In this document: piece by piece, positions 34,840 to 45,227 of the stretch
How the letters are laid out: each line of letters begins with the position of its first letter
How positions within the stretch are numbered: the stretch's first letter is position 1
NCBI GenBank assembly: GCA_021773355.1
Contig: JAJFKE010000031.1
Location: 62,001-126,000 of the forward strand
Direction: 5' to 3'
Length of the DNA stretch: 64,000 nucleotides
Origin: Gammaproteobacteria bacterium
Lineage (GTDB): Bacteria > Pseudomonadota > Gammaproteobacteria > Pseudomonadales > Pseudohongiellaceae
Program-made: the position numbers and the translations under genes
The notes under the pieces: model-generated
Told to the model about the DNA's origin: nothing
The model's input: the letters and a program-made list of their open reading frames with translations, nothing else
Database searches by the model: none

Positions 34840-36159
34840 TCACTCATCATCAAACGATTCAACACGGATTCGCATTACCGCTCCGCTTACGTCATCCAGC
34901 GCTTCAATTGCAGCAATCGCGGTATCCAATTTTTTCTCCACTGCCCTATGAGTGAGAATGACAATCGGCACTGTCTTGGTATTAAGCTCTTTTTGGATTA
35001 CTGCCTCTATGCTGATATCACAATCTTGCAAGATACTGGAGATTTTTGCCATTACACCAACTACATCGTTTACTGGTATACGCAGGTAATACTCTGTTTC
35101 GATATCCTCTATATTCAACACTTCGAGACCGTCATGCATAGCCAAATATCCCAGCGCTGGCTGTAGTGGTTTCCGAACCCCGGCCAGTGTCTGTCTGGCT
35201 ATATCGATTACATCGGCAATAACCGCTGATGCAGTTGCAGCGGCGCCAGCACCCGGCCCGTTGTAGAGAGTGGAACCAACTGCGTTACCATGTACCAAAA
35301 TGGCATTACCTACTCCATCGACTCTAGCTAACAGGCGTTTTCTGGAAATCAGTGTGGGATGTACACGCATCTGAACACCTTTATCTGTACATCTGGCTAT
35401 GCCCAGATGCTTTATTCTGTAGCCCAACTGCTTGGCAAAACCAATATCTTCCGGCGTAATTTGGCTTATGCCTTCTGTATAGGTTTTGTTAAATTGCAGC
35501 GGTATCCCGAATGCGATTGAAGCCATAATGGTTAGCTTATGCGCGGCGTCGATGCCTTCGACATCGAAAGTTGGGTCAGCTTCGGCGTAACCCAATTCCT
35601 GCGCCTCTACCAAGACATCTTCGAATTGCCGTTGCTTATCTGCCATCTCCGTCAGAATAAAATTACCAGTGCCATTGATGATGCCGGCAAGCCAATCGAT
35701 CCTGTTAGCAGCCAGGCCTTCGCGCAGCGCCTTGATAATTGGGATACCGCCAGCCACGCTGCTTTCATAAGCCAGGTTGACGGAGTTTTCTTCTGCCACT
35801 GGAAACAATTCATTACCGCGCTCTGCGATTAAGGCTTTGTTGGCTGTAACCACGTGCTTGCCATTTGCCAGGGCTTGACGAACCACTTCGAAAGTCGGAT
35901 CAAAACCACCCATTGTCTCGATGACAATTTCGACCTCAGGAGCGTTTACCACATCGAAAGGGTCAGCACTGATGCGAGCCTCAGTACTGAGATTTGCTGG
36001 GTTCAAACTTCTGGAGGCAATTCTACAAACCTCGATAGAGCAACCAAGGCGACGCAGGATTTCGTCGCCATTAGTTTGCAGCAAGGCAAAGCTGCCACCA
36101 CCTACGGTACCGAAGCCGCAGATACCAAGCTTGATAGATTTAGCTGATTCAGAGTTCAC
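34840..36159 (-). CDS. hom: Homoserine dehydrogenase
   Basis: 439 aa. GICGFGTVGGG (12-22) is the NAD(P)-binding loop, ANKALIAERG and GIINGTGNFILTEM carry the catalytic Lys and homoserine-binding residues, and a C-terminal ACT domain (YYLRIPVNDVVGVMAKISSILQDCDISIEAVIQKE) should bind threonine for feedback inhibition. GTG 36159 is chosen because GAGG lies 6 bases upstream; a TTG 7 codons earlier is the alternative. Sits before thrC in one direction. Confidence 0.95.
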   Translation of the reverse strand: MNSESAKSIKLGICGFGTVGGGSFALLQTNGDEILRRLGCSIEVCRIASRSLNPANLSTEARISADPFDVVNAPEVEIVIETMGGFDPTFEVVRQALANGKHVVTANKALIAERGNELFPVAEENSVNLAYESSVAGGIPIIKALREGLAANRIDWLAGIINGTGNFILTEMADKQRQFEDVLVEAQELGYAEADPTFDVEGIDAAHKLTIMASIAFGIPLQFNKTYTEGISQITPEDIGFAKQLGYRIKHLGIARCTDKGVQMRVHPTLISRKRLLARVDGVGNAILVHGNAVGSTLYNGPGAGAAATASAVIADVIDIARQTLAGVRKPLQPALGYLAMHDGLEVLNIEDIETEYYLRIPVNDVVGVMAKISSILQDCDISIEAVIQKELNTKTVPIVILTHRAVEKKLDTAIAAIEALDDVSGAVMRIRVESFDDE

Positions 36160-36354
36160 AATCGCCTCGGAGTATTTCAATTCAAGCGCCGAATTATACT
36201 GGAAACATTAGATAAACCCAGCAATCCCACGACAGCAAGCATCACTGATTTAGCAAGTTATGGGGTTTATGCTCGGAGGATGGCTTAGATGACATCTAAA
36301 CCAAAGATTTAACACTACACAGACAGCGGGGCTGTATAGGCCTAATACTTGGTG

Positions 36355-37113
36355 CTAGTTGATTTTCAGCATCGCCGCCAATCGAGCAGAATCCATATAG
36401 CCCGGTATCACCCTGCCATCCGGGAAGACCAGTGCTGGCGTACCGCTTATGCCAAATTCATTGCCCAGGGCGTGGTGCTCAAGTATCGGCGTTTCACAGT
36501 CCCTCTCGGGTAGATTCTGACCGTTCTTGGCTTGAGTTAGAGATCTCTTGCGGTCATCAGAACACCAAACAGAAATCATCTTAGAATAAGAGGCTGCGTC
36601 TGCACCTCCTCGAGGATAAGCCATATAACGAATCTGAATACCCAAATCTAAAAGATCGTCCAATTCCCCGTGCAGTTTTCGGCAGTAGGTACAATCAACA
36701 TCAGTAAATACAGTGATCGTTGCTTTTATTTCATCGGGAGTAAAGATGATCATTTCATCTTCTGAAACCGCGGCAAGCTTATCCAGATTGCGTTCCTGTC
36801 GCTTGCCCGCTGAAAGGTTCAGCAAACCGGCGTTGCTGGTCTTGTACATATCGCCGGCAAATAGGTAATCGCCGGAAATATCACTATAGAGAATCTCGCC
36901 TGTGTTCAGTTCGACTTCATATATGGTACGCAGTGGCGTCGAATTTACACTGAGAATTTCCAATTGATTCTGAGATGCCACTTCGATAGCCAGGGACAAC
37001 TTAGTGCGCAGAGATTGATCACCGCCAGGATTTTGAGCCTGAGAGGTGGTGACATTGGCCAGCAGTAGCGTCAATCCCAACATGGCAATTAGCCGTTTGC
37101 GAGTTACTGTCAT
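36355..37113 (-). CDS. dsbC: Thiol:disulfide interchange protein DsbC
   Basis: 252 aa with a signal peptide (LLLANVTTSQAQ). N-terminal dimerisation region, then the thioredoxin fold with CTYC at 141-144 (FTDVDCTYCRKLHGELDDL) and the cis-Pro loop GISGTPALVFPDG. Two further cysteines (WCSDD, DCETP) may form the structural disulfide. It isomerises wrong disulfides in the periplasm and is kept reduced by DsbD. Upstream of hom, as in Pseudomonas, but the xerD gene usually found on the other side is missing. Confidence 0.93.
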   Translation of the reverse strand: MTVTRKRLIAMLGLTLLLANVTTSQAQNPGGDQSLRTKLSLAIEVASQNQLEILSVNSTPLRTIYEVELNTGEILYSDISGDYLFAGDMYKTSNAGLLNLSAGKRQERNLDKLAAVSEDEMIIFTPDEIKATITVFTDVDCTYCRKLHGELDDLLDLGIQIRYMAYPRGGADAASYSKMISVWCSDDRKRSLTQAKNGQNLPERDCETPILEHHALGNEFGISGTPALVFPDGRVIPGYMDSARLAAMLKIN

Positions 37114-37462
37114 GGTGTATTCTCCTGTTTGCGCATGTTTCCGCGGAATCCCAAGTTTTGCCAGCTGGGAGCGAAATTGTGACCGCTACTTTATAGCATT
37201 TAATAATCTACTGCTCAAACTAGACCGTTCGATACTCAAAGTATTTCCTAGCCTGCTGGATTTCTTGCAAATTCCATGAATTTCACTGCACCCTAAACCT
37301 ATTTCAAACCTGCTGGCCTCTCCTACATCTGCTCACTTTCCTGGAAACTGTAAATTCTCTATCGGCAGATACGAAAATGGGAAGACTGCGAAAACAGGCT
37401 CCCCATTCAAATCACTGAAACCCACCGCTACTGTCAAGATCGCCAGTGGTAGTTGCAGGCTA
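37114..37462. other. Gap where xerD would be expected
   Basis: 349 bases between dsbC and rplS. In Pseudomonas-type genomes xerD lies here. I see no tyrosine-recombinase motif, and no frame of the right length; only a weak GGGGAG/CTTCCC pairing near 37375-37405 that might be the end of the rplS transcript. Confidence 0.45.
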
Positions 37463-37828
37463 TTAGCCCTGCTTCTTTTCCAGCTTTTCGGTGATTCTGG
37501 CAGCTCGACCAGTAAGCTCACGCAAATAGTACAATTTTGCCTGTCTCACAGCACCGCGACGCTTCACTTTCACGCTGTCTACAACAGAGCTATAAACCTG
37601 GAAAACTCGCTCCACACCGACGCCATGAGATATTTTTCTAACGGTGAAAGAAGAATTCAAGCCGCGACTACGCCTGGCTATTACAACGCCTTCGAAGGCC
37701 TGCAAACGCTCTCTATCACCTTCCTGAATCTTTACCTGAACAACCACGGTATCGCCGGGACCAAATTCTGGCAGCTCCTTGTTCATCTGTTCGTTTTCTA
37801 TCTGTTGGATGATTTTGTTCTTGCTCAT
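37463..37828 (-). CDS. rplS: 50S ribosomal protein L19
   Basis: 121 aa. [47 protein letters not shown] and [23 protein letters not shown] are the L19 blocks. It lies at the 30S-50S interface. Last gene of rpsP-rimM-trmD-rplS; ATG 37828. Confidence 0.98.
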   Translation of the reverse strand: MSKNKIIQQIENEQMNKELPEFGPGDTVVVQVKIQEGDRERLQAFEGVVIARRSRGLNSSFTVRKISHGVGVERVFQVYSSVVDSVKVKRRGAVRQAKLYYLRELTGRAARITEKLEKKQG

Positions 37829-37951
37829 CGTCTTGCTCCTAAACCCTGCTACCGCTTGGTATGACCCATATACGAACAGGCCAATAATTAATCGTCGACT
37901 GCTGTCGATTCAAATTCTTAAAAACCGTCAGCTCAAATTTTCTACTGCGAG

Positions 37952-38710
37952 TTAGCGCTCATGCTCTTGTTTGAACTGTTCTAACAAATCAATCTGCTCT
38001 TGCTCTAAAGGCAGTGTTAATAACAAATCCGGCCGTTTCAACCAGGTTATTCCCAAACTCTGTTTTAATCGCCACCTTCTAATTGCTTCGTGGTCACCAC
38101 TGAGCAGCACTTCTGGAACACCCCGCCCGCCTATGTTTTGCGGTCTGGTGTATTCCGGGCTGTGCAATAAGCCCTTAGCAAATGTGTCCTCCAGTGCCGA
38201 GTCTTCATCACCCAAAGCACCTGCCTGAAAGCGGGTCATGGCATCGATTAAGGCCATGGCTGCTAACTCGCCGCCGCTGATAACGAAATCTCCCAGCGAC
38301 CATTCTTCATCTACTTCACGCTCGAGTAGGCGATTATCGATTCCCTGATAGCGACCACATAACATGATCATGCTGTCGCGTTGCGCTAACTCTATAATCG
38401 CGTCCTGCTTCAGGGTCTGGCCCTGGGGTGACAGGTAAATCACCTTTGCCGTCTCGCCTGCCGTCTGCTTCTGACTCAAAGCCTGTTTTGCCGCCTGTAT
38501 AGACGCCAGTAGAGGCTCAGTCTTCATCAGCATTCCGGGACCACCACCAAAGGGTTTGTCATCCACGGTTCGATGCTTGTCAGTGGTATAGTCTCGAGGA
38601 TTAAAATACTCGAGATTAATCAAGCCTGAGCGTACTGCTCTACCACTAATGCCATACTCGCTTATGGCTGAAAACATTTCTGGAAACAGGGTGACAATTC
38701 CAAGCTGCAT
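37952..38710 (-). CDS. trmD: tRNA (guanine-N1-)-methyltransferase TrmD
   Basis: 252 aa from ATG 38710, with GAGG 8 bases upstream; six codons upstream (GTG 38728) also read open. [68 protein letters not shown] and [16 protein letters not shown] are the SPOUT-fold knot motifs. It methylates G37 of several tRNAs using SAM to prevent frameshifting. Confidence 0.97.
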   Translation of the reverse strand: MQLGIVTLFPEMFSAISEYGISGRAVRSGLINLEYFNPRDYTTDKHRTVDDKPFGGGPGMLMKTEPLLASIQAAKQALSQKQTAGETAKVIYLSPQGQTLKQDAIIELAQRDSMIMLCGRYQGIDNRLLEREVDEEWSLGDFVISGGELAAMALIDAMTRFQAGALGDEDSALEDTFAKGLLHSPEYTRPQNIGGRGVPEVLLSGDHEAIRRWRLKQSLGITWLKRPDLLLTLPLEQEQIDLLEQFKQEHER

Positions 38711-38767
38711 CGCTATCGCCTCTGTCACTGTTTGAAGTCATGGATCGGATCGCACCCCAATCAAAAC

Positions 38768-39310
38768 TTAATCCAGATAATCAGCTTCCCAGTTTACTCT
38801 GATAGTCTCATTCTCGAGATCTACCTTGCTTATCACTGAATCCACGAGATAGGGAATAAGCCGCTCCCTATCGTCAATACTTTCGCTATCTGCTGCGACT
38901 ACTAACACATCATTCGCGCCGGTCTCTAATAAATTGCTTACCCGGCCAAACAACTCATCTTTCTGATTAACTACCTTTAAGCCTTCAAGCTGATGCCAGT
39001 AATATTCACCGGAATCCAGCCTTGGTAGCTGTTCACCGGCTATGGTCAATTCAATGCCAGTGAGCTGTTTTGCTCGTTCAGGGTCATCGTAACCCTTGAA
39101 ATGCACAAGCAGTGCCTTGTTTTGGCGACGATGCTCGTCGATCTCCAGTTCCTGCTCTGAACCTTCTATATTCACCCGATAGCAGGGATAATCGAGAATG
39201 TTCTCTATCGGTACGGTAAAGGAAATCAGCTTGAGCCAGCCCTTGATACCATGGACCCGACCTATTTGACCGAGCACCACCGCTTCGCCTTTGGCTTTGG
39301 CGCTACTCAT
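38768..39310 (-). CDS. rimM: Ribosome maturation factor RimM
   Basis: 180 aa. N-terminal VVLGQIGRVHGIKGWLKLISF and the PRC-barrel region (YYWHQLEGLKVVNQKDELFGRVSNLLETGANDVLVV, RLIPYLVDSVISKVDL) match RimM, which binds ribosomal protein S19 and helps 30S maturation. Located between rpsP and trmD, as in most gammaproteobacteria; ATG 39310. Confidence 0.97.
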   Translation of the reverse strand: MSSAKAKGEAVVLGQIGRVHGIKGWLKLISFTVPIENILDYPCYRVNIEGSEQELEIDEHRRQNKALLVHFKGYDDPERAKQLTGIELTIAGEQLPRLDSGEYYWHQLEGLKVVNQKDELFGRVSNLLETGANDVLVVAADSESIDDRERLIPYLVDSVISKVDLENETIRVNWEADYLD

Positions 39311-39337
39311 AAGCTAAGTAACTCGCGCAAAGGGCCT

Positions 39338-39598
39338 TTAAGCCTCAGTAGTAGCGGTCTCAGTAACAGCCTTGGCCAAGGTAGAAACGCGAGGACTGAG
39401 CTGCGCACCCTGTGACTGCCAATAAGCCATGCGTTCTCGATCAAGGCGTAAACGCTCTTCCTGACCTGTAGCACGAGGATTAAAAAAGCCAATTCGCTCA
39501 ATAAAACGGCCATCACGCGCCATGCGGCTATCGCTTACAGTAATGTGATAAAAAGGACGTTTCTTAGCGCCACCACGAGACAATCGAATCGTGACCAT
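39338..39598 (-). CDS. rpsP: 30S ribosomal protein S16
   Basis: 86 aa. [40 protein letters not shown] is a perfect S16 start; the C-terminal extension is short and acidic/threonine-rich. First gene of the operon. A 15-base palindrome GGGCAAAATTTGCCC (39643-39657) lies in its upstream region, of unknown use. Confidence 0.98.
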   Translation of the reverse strand: MVTIRLSRGGAKKRPFYHITVSDSRMARDGRFIERIGFFNPRATGQEERLRLDRERMAYWQSQGAQLSPRVSTLAKAVTETATTEA

Positions 39599-39812
39599 AA
39601 AGTTTTCCTGTCGTTCTAAAGTGTAAGATTTACGCGAGTTTGGGCAAAATTTGCCCTAATACAAATGTGCTCGGGTAAAAAGGCGGGTATTCTATGTTAA
39701 TTGGGGTGTGATTGGAAGCGCAGAAGCACAGTATTTTCGCGGGCTAGACAGTCAAATCATGTGTGTTGACATGACAATTTCTGAGGTGGACAAGAAGTAC
39801 CCTTTGAACAAC

Positions 39813-41207
39813 TTAGAAGCGTGGAAAAGACCCCCCGCCGCCGGGAAAACCGCCACTACCACCCGGGCCCTGCATGCCGCCCAAGCCGCGCATCATATTA
39901 GCCATATTGCCGCCCTTCATCTTTTTCATTACCTTCTGCATCTGCTTGTGTTGCTTTAGCAAGCGATTCAGATCCTGAATTTGGGTGCCGGAACCCTGTG
40001 TTATGCGTCGCTTACGCGAGCCGTTCAGCACATCAGGATTAACTCTTTCACGCAGAGTCATAGAGTTAATAATGGCCTCCATGCGCCGAAACTGCGAATC
40101 ATCGACCATCTTGGCTGTGCCGGGAGGCAAGCCACCCATACCGGGCATCTTGTCCATAATGCTGGCTACACCGCCCATGTTTTGCATTTGCTGCAGCTGC
40201 TCTTTGAAATCTTCCAGATCGAAGCCCTTGCCCTTCTTGATCTTGCGGGCCAGTTTTTCCGCCTTTTCTTTATCTACCTTTTTCTCAGCTTCTTCGATGA
40301 GAGACAGCATGTCTCCCATTCCCAGGATACGGGAGGCTATGCGGTCCGGATAAAACGGTTCCAGGGCATCGATTTTTTCGCCCATACCAATGAATTTGAT
40401 GGGCTTGCCCGTAATATGCCGCACCGACAAAGCAGCACCACCTCTGGCATCACCATCGGCCTTGGTTAACACCACACCGGTTAGCGGCAGCGCATCGTTG
40501 AACGCCTTGGCGGTATTCGCCGCATCCTGACCGGTCATGGCGTCGACCACGAAAAGTGTTTCAACGGGGTTTAACTGGCTGTGTAGTTGACGGATCTCAT
40601 CCATCATTTCCTGATCGATGGCCAAGCGACCCGCCGTATCCACGATCAACACATCAATGAATTTTCGTTTAGCCTCCGCCAGCGCTGCGGCGGCAATATC
40701 GCTTGGGGATTGACTGATGTCACTGGCAAAGAACTCGACGCCGACTTCCTTGGCCAGGGTCTGCAGCTGTTGAATTGCCGCAGGCCGGTACACATCGGCA
40801 CTAACCAGCATGACGGATTTTTTGGCGTTCTGCTTCAGCCAACGCGACAGCTTGGCGGCCGTAGTGGTTTTACCTGCGCCCTGCAAACCCGCCATCAGCA
40901 CTATTGCCGGTGGCGCAGCTTTTAGGTCCAGCTCGGCATTGGCCGAACCCATTATGGCTTCGAGTTCTGCCTGGACAATCTTAATAAAGGCCTGACCGGG
41001 GGTAAGGCTCTTGGATACTTCTTGACCAACCGCCCTTAGACTTACTCTATCGACAAAGTCTTTGACGACTACAAGTGCAACATCAGCTTCCAGCAGAGCG
41101 CGACGAACTTCTCGCAGGGCGTCCTGAATATTGGCCTCGGTTAGATTTGCCTTGCCCGTGAGTTTTCTAAACGTACCTGAAAGTCGATCTGTAAGGTTGT
41201 CGAACAC
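39813..41207 (-). CDS. ffh: Signal recognition particle protein Ffh
   Basis: 464 aa, GTG start. NG GTPase: GLQGAGKTTTAAKLSRWL (P loop), DTAGR, TKADGDARGG. M domain with FKEQLQQMQNMGG and MPGMGG, RGLGGMQGPGG tail rich in Gly and Met. It binds signal sequences on nascent chains with 4.5S RNA (not found in this window). Upstream of rpsP on the same strand; divergent from ypjD. Confidence 0.97.
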   Translation of the reverse strand: MFDNLTDRLSGTFRKLTGKANLTEANIQDALREVRRALLEADVALVVVKDFVDRVSLRAVGQEVSKSLTPGQAFIKIVQAELEAIMGSANAELDLKAAPPAIVLMAGLQGAGKTTTAAKLSRWLKQNAKKSVMLVSADVYRPAAIQQLQTLAKEVGVEFFASDISQSPSDIAAAALAEAKRKFIDVLIVDTAGRLAIDQEMMDEIRQLHSQLNPVETLFVVDAMTGQDAANTAKAFNDALPLTGVVLTKADGDARGGAALSVRHITGKPIKFIGMGEKIDALEPFYPDRIASRILGMGDMLSLIEEAEKKVDKEKAEKLARKIKKGKGFDLEDFKEQLQQMQNMGGVASIMDKMPGMGGLPPGTAKMVDDSQFRRMEAIINSMTLRERVNPDVLNGSRKRRITQGSGTQIQDLNRLLKQHKQMQKVMKKMKGGNMANMMRGLGGMQGPGGSGGFPGGGGSFPRF

Positions 41208-41396
41208 TGTGGACCACCGCCTAACTTAGTTAATCTTGCAAAGGGACGACCAGAGAACTGGCCGGGGCTGCATTATAGCCAAACCTCAAGCCTTTAAAAA
41301 AGAACTTCAACCGCTAGTTTACATATGCGACACTTTCGTATTGAAAACAACTATCTCCACTAATCGTCTCTGGCAACGTCCAAGCCTGTATTCATA

Positions 41397-42194
41397 ATGC
41401 AAGTTACTGTAATTTCCGGACTATTCGCTGTCTTCTTCTACTTGATGGGCTCTGTCTTTCAGGGAATGAATTTTGCCTCCAATAAAGACACGCGCAGCAA
41501 GGTGTTCATTTTTGGTGGTCTCGCGGTTTTCGCACATGCTATTAGTGCCTACGGTGTCATTAGTAGTATCGATGGCTTCCACTTTGGACTATTCGAAATT
41601 AGCACGCTAATTACCATGTCTATCTCGCTACTGGTCTTAATTAGCAGCCTTAGAAAACCTTTGGAGAATCTTTTCCTGGGTCTGTTTCCATTGGCCGCCA
41701 TAAGCATCATGGCATCCTTGGCGATCCGCAGTGACTACCCGCCTACCAATATGAGTCTTAGCCTGGCAAGCCATGTACTAATCTCAATATTGGCTTATAG
41801 CTTCATAACTATTGCAGCACTACAGGCTGGTTTTCTGGCATACCAAAATCACCAATTGAAACAGGGCCACGCAGGTGGGCTGATTAGCAAACTTCCTTCA
41901 CTGCAGGATATGGAAATATTCTTGTTCGATCTGGTGTGGGTTGGGCAGTTGTTACTGACTCTGACCATAGCCACCGCATTCCTGTTTTTTGACGATATCT
42001 GGGGCGTTGACGGCGTTATCCACAAGACTGTCTTTTCTCTACTTGCCTGGATCGTATTCGCGGTACTGCTATGGGGTCGTCACCAACTAGGGTGGCGGGG
42101 ACAAACTGCAATTCGTGGCACCCTAATTGGATTCGCTCTATTAATAACAGCTTTTTACGGCGTTAAATTTGCGCTGGAATATATAATCAGTTGA
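41397..42194 (+). CDS. Cytochrome c assembly-family inner membrane protein (YpjD-like)
   Basis: 265 aa with eight hydrophobic helices. The block SLSLASHVLISILAYSFITIAALQAGFLAYQNHQLK and FDLVWVGQLLLTLTIATAFLF, DDIWGVDGVIHKTVFSLLAWIVFAVLLWGRH, with conserved His residues, resembles the CcsA/CcmC haem-handling fold; the E. coli relative YpjD has no proven function. Divergent from ffh and 63 bases from the corC-like gene, the order found across gammaproteobacteria. Confidence 0.85.
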   Translation: MQVTVISGLFAVFFYLMGSVFQGMNFASNKDTRSKVFIFGGLAVFAHAISAYGVISSIDGFHFGLFEISTLITMSISLLVLISSLRKPLENLFLGLFPLAAISIMASLAIRSDYPPTNMSLSLASHVLISILAYSFITIAALQAGFLAYQNHQLKQGHAGGLISKLPSLQDMEIFLFDLVWVGQLLLTLTIATAFLFFDDIWGVDGVIHKTVFSLLAWIVFAVLLWGRHQLGWRGQTAIRGTLIGFALLITAFYGVKFALEYIIS

Positions 42195-42256
42195 ACCCTC
42201 TCGCCACTTCCGTTGCCTGCATTGCCCAGCTATCGCCATCCAGAGCACGACATTAA

Positions 42257-43537
42257 ATGAGCTCAGAAGAACCCACTTTAACCATGCTGCTTCTGTTTTT
42301 TGGATTACTGATTTGTGCTTCGGCGTATTTCTCCAGTTCAGAAACAGGCATGATGAGCCTAAATCGCTATCGCTTGAAGCATCTGGCACGAAATAAACAT
42401 GCTGGTGCAAGTCGTGCAAGCAAATTACTCGAAAGCCCGGACAAGCTGATTGGGGTTATTTTAATCGGCAACAATTTCGTTAACTTTCTTGCGGCATCCA
42501 TTGCTACGTCCATAGCCATAAAGATTTTTGGCGAACCATCCCCATTGATAACGGCGATTGTCCTAACACTTGTTGTATTGATTTTTGCAGAAGTTACGCC
42601 GAAAACTATAGCGGCACTGTATCCAGAAAAAATAGCCTACCCCTCTAGCTTTCTACTGATCTTATTGCTGAAAATACTATATCCAGTTGTGTGGATTGTT
42701 AATGTTGTTTCCAATGCTCTGGTCAGATTACTGGGCTTTAATTCAGAATCTGATAGTAGTCATGAACATCTGACATTCGAGGAACTTCGCACCGTAGTAC
42801 ATGAATCTGGAGAACGGCTGCCGCGAAAAAGGCAGGGCATGTTGTTGAATATTCTGGATCTGGAACACGTCACCGTCAACGATATTCTTGTACCCAGAAA
42901 TGAAATCTTGGGCATCGATATAGAGGATGACATGGATGACATTCTGAACTTGATAGCTAGCAGTCAACACACGCGCATGCCGGTGTACAGGAATGAAATC
43001 GATCACATCGTAGGCATCTTCCACTTGCGTAGTGCAGGCAAATTGATTCGACTGGAGAACGTGAACAAAGCCGCGATCCTTCGCGAAACTACTGAACCCT
43101 ATTTCATTCCAGAAAGCACGCCTCTACATACACAACTGGCAAAGTTTCAAAGAAAGAAACTACGCATGGCGGTGGTTGTAGACGAATACGGCGCCGTAAA
43201 AGGAATTGTAACGCTAGAGGATATCTTAGAGGAAATCGTAGGCGAATTTACCACCGACTTAGCCGACAGCAACAAGGACATACACCCGCAAGATGATGGC
43301 AGCTTTCTAATTGATGGGTCCGCCAGTGTTCGAGATATAAATCGAATATTGTCATGGCAGCTCGATAATAGCGGCGCAATAACCCTGAATGGTCTGATTA
43401 CTGAAAAGCTGGAGTCCATACCTGACTCAGCGGTGTGCCTGCAGCTAGACGGCTACTATGCAGAAATTGTGCAGGTTAAAGACAATGTGATTCGTACCGT
43501 AAAGATGTGGGAAGCCAAACCTGTAGCAGATAAGTAA
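42257..43537 (+). CDS. HlyC/CorC (CNNM) family transport protein
   Basis: 426 aa. An N-terminal CNNM membrane domain (residues about 1-190) with SSSETGMMSLNRYRLKHL, two CBS domains (LVPRNEILGIDIEDDMDDIL, TEPYFIPESTPLHTQL) and a C-terminal CorC_HlyC domain (DGSFLIDGSASVRDINRILSW). Members act in magnesium and cobalt homeostasis, probably as Mg efflux proteins. ATG 42257; follows ypjD. Confidence 0.92.
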   Translation: MSSEEPTLTMLLLFFGLLICASAYFSSSETGMMSLNRYRLKHLARNKHAGASRASKLLESPDKLIGVILIGNNFVNFLAASIATSIAIKIFGEPSPLITAIVLTLVVLIFAEVTPKTIAALYPEKIAYPSSFLLILLLKILYPVVWIVNVVSNALVRLLGFNSESDSSHEHLTFEELRTVVHESGERLPRKRQGMLLNILDLEHVTVNDILVPRNEILGIDIEDDMDDILNLIASSQHTRMPVYRNEIDHIVGIFHLRSAGKLIRLENVNKAAILRETTEPYFIPESTPLHTQLAKFQRKKLRMAVVVDEYGAVKGIVTLEDILEEIVGEFTTDLADSNKDIHPQDDGSFLIDGSASVRDINRILSWQLDNSGAITLNGLITEKLESIPDSAVCLQLDGYYAEIVQVKDNVIRTVKMWEAKPVADK

Positions 43538-43578
43538 ACAGCGGTGTTTTACTGATTCCCAATAAAGCCGAGCAAACA

Positions 43579-44361
43579 CTAAACGCTACGCAGAATCCGT
43601 GCCTCTGTCTTGTCGATGGAGTCCAGGCCAGTCATTTGCCAAGACAGAATTTTTTGTTTCCCTGCGCCAGCGTCCGCCCGCGCTGCTACTGCTATTTTGT
43701 ACTCTGCGCCTGCGTCCATCTGCCAAAATTGCCAGGCGTGTTTATCATCATTGCGTCGAGCGTCAAATTGGATGGATATTTTGTCAGTACCAGGGAACGA
43801 GTAAGAAAAATGTTGCAACGGAATGGCTAAACCCATCCCACAGGCTTTGATGTAAGCTTCTTTGAGGGTCCAAAGTTGGTAAAATCGAAATTGCTGTTGC
43901 GCCAGGGGCAGGCTTTGTAGCTCCATAGCCTCCTTGCTTGAAAAATAGCGCCCGGCAATGGCCGCGATGCGGCGCGACTTACCGCTGTACTCAATATCCA
44001 CTCCAATGTCCGCGAACTTCGCCAGTGCTAAAACCAGCCTCTCTCCAGAGTGGGAAAGATTAAAAAACAAAGGCTCCGTTTGTTGCTCTGGGTGAATCGC
44101 TGGCTTGCCATATTCGTTATACGTAAAGCGCCACTCTGCCAAATCAATGGATTGATCATAGCAAGACAGTGCTGTGCGAATAAGAACGCGCCCTAATAGA
44201 AATTGTTTGCGGTGGCGATCGAATCGATAGCAATGAAAGCGAACAGAATCAGCTTCGCTTAACCATGAAAAAGAGCTGGCGCGAAGCTTTTCAAGATCGA
44301 AGTCTGCTTGATCTACATGCCACAGATGAATTTCCGAGTCTGCAATATTCAACCTAAGCAT
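43579..44361 (-). CDS. 4'-phosphopantetheinyl transferase (Sfp type)
   Basis: 260 aa from ATG 44361; a longer frame begins at 44472, overlapping the phosphoesterase stop, and has no family similarity in its first 37 codons. NLSHSGERLVLALA, GVDIE at 120-124 and WTLKEAYIKACGMGL at 164-178 are the P1-P3 motifs binding Mg2+ and CoA. Double-length form (two half folds), as in Sfp, so it probably activates carrier proteins of polyketide, peptide or fatty-acid synthases; none is nearby. Confidence 0.9.
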   Translation of the reverse strand: MLRLNIADSEIHLWHVDQADFDLEKLRASSFSWLSEADSVRFHCYRFDRHRKQFLLGRVLIRTALSCYDQSIDLAEWRFTYNEYGKPAIHPEQQTEPLFFNLSHSGERLVLALAKFADIGVDIEYSGKSRRIAAIAGRYFSSKEAMELQSLPLAQQQFRFYQLWTLKEAYIKACGMGLAIPLQHFSYSFPGTDKISIQFDARRNDDKHAWQFWQMDAGAEYKIAVAARADAGAGKQKILSWQMTGLDSIDKTEARILRSV

Positions 44362-44465
44362 TAGTGACGATTTCCTTCGAAATTTTCGTTCATTTTTACC
44401 TGTGTAGCATCCTCTAATCGTCTTAGTACTAGCAGTTCTGGCATTGGCTTCTATCTCGACATTGC

Positions 44466-45227
44466 TCAACATTCGTAGACACAGTGTAATTGTTTCCTGG
44501 CGATACGAGATTCGCTTGGATAGGCAAAGGCGTTATTCACATAACGTATGCCTTCTAATTCAATAGACTGATTCACATGACTATGCCCATATACATGAAT
44601 GTCGGGATTTAGCAGTTTTACCTGCCGGCCTAAATTTTCGCTACCAAGCACTGGATATACAGTTCGCATTTCCAGGGGAATTCGTTCGGGCATAACATCT
44701 ATTCTTGGAAGAAAATGAGAGAAGCTTATCAACGTCTGATTCCCTGTTTCCAATCTGGGAATGTTTAAGTTAAGGAAGTATTCAGATACCTCATGACTTT
44801 CTTGCATGTGAGCGGGCCAGGAGCAAGCATGAAAATCTCTCCAGGCACGCCTTAGATACAGATCTGGTTCACCAAAAGAAAAGTCATACCAGGAAAAGAG
44901 TGGAACAAAGCTAATACCCTCATCTTCATAGATGCCCGTATGGATACCGCAGGCTGCGCAAAGAGAAGCTATGGCATCGAATTTGTCCAGCGAGCAATCG
45001 AAGTCTCCGTCTTGCACCCATAATTCATGATTACCCGGGACGAACAGTACCGTCTTAAAACTCTTTTGCAGCGAATTGAACACTTGCTCAAGTAAAGGCA
45101 TCTTGTTTGACACATCGCCGGCCAATATCAAGATGTCCTCACTGTATTCGCCTGCAGTAAGACTCAGAATCCAATTCAGATTCTCTGCATAGTCCACGTG
45201 AATATCAGAAACCGCAAACACTCTCAT
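44466..45227 (-). CDS. Calcineurin-like metallophosphoesterase
   Basis: 253 aa. Metal-binding motifs in order: DIHVDYAENLNW, LAGDVSN, VPGNHELW, ISFSHFLPR, and YGHSHVNQ, all with the expected Asp, Asn and His. Substrate unknown. Its ATG overlaps the oxyR stop by 4 bases (ATGA), so it is translationally coupled to the regulator, which is unusual company for this family. Confidence 0.9.
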   Translation of the reverse strand: MRVFAVSDIHVDYAENLNWILSLTAGEYSEDILILAGDVSNKMPLLEQVFNSLQKSFKTVLFVPGNHELWVQDGDFDCSLDKFDAIASLCAACGIHTGIYEDEGISFVPLFSWYDFSFGEPDLYLRRAWRDFHACSWPAHMQESHEVSEYFLNLNIPRLETGNQTLISFSHFLPRIDVMPERIPLEMRTVYPVLGSENLGRQVKLLNPDIHVYGHSHVNQSIELEGIRYVNNAFAYPSESRIARKQLHCVYEC

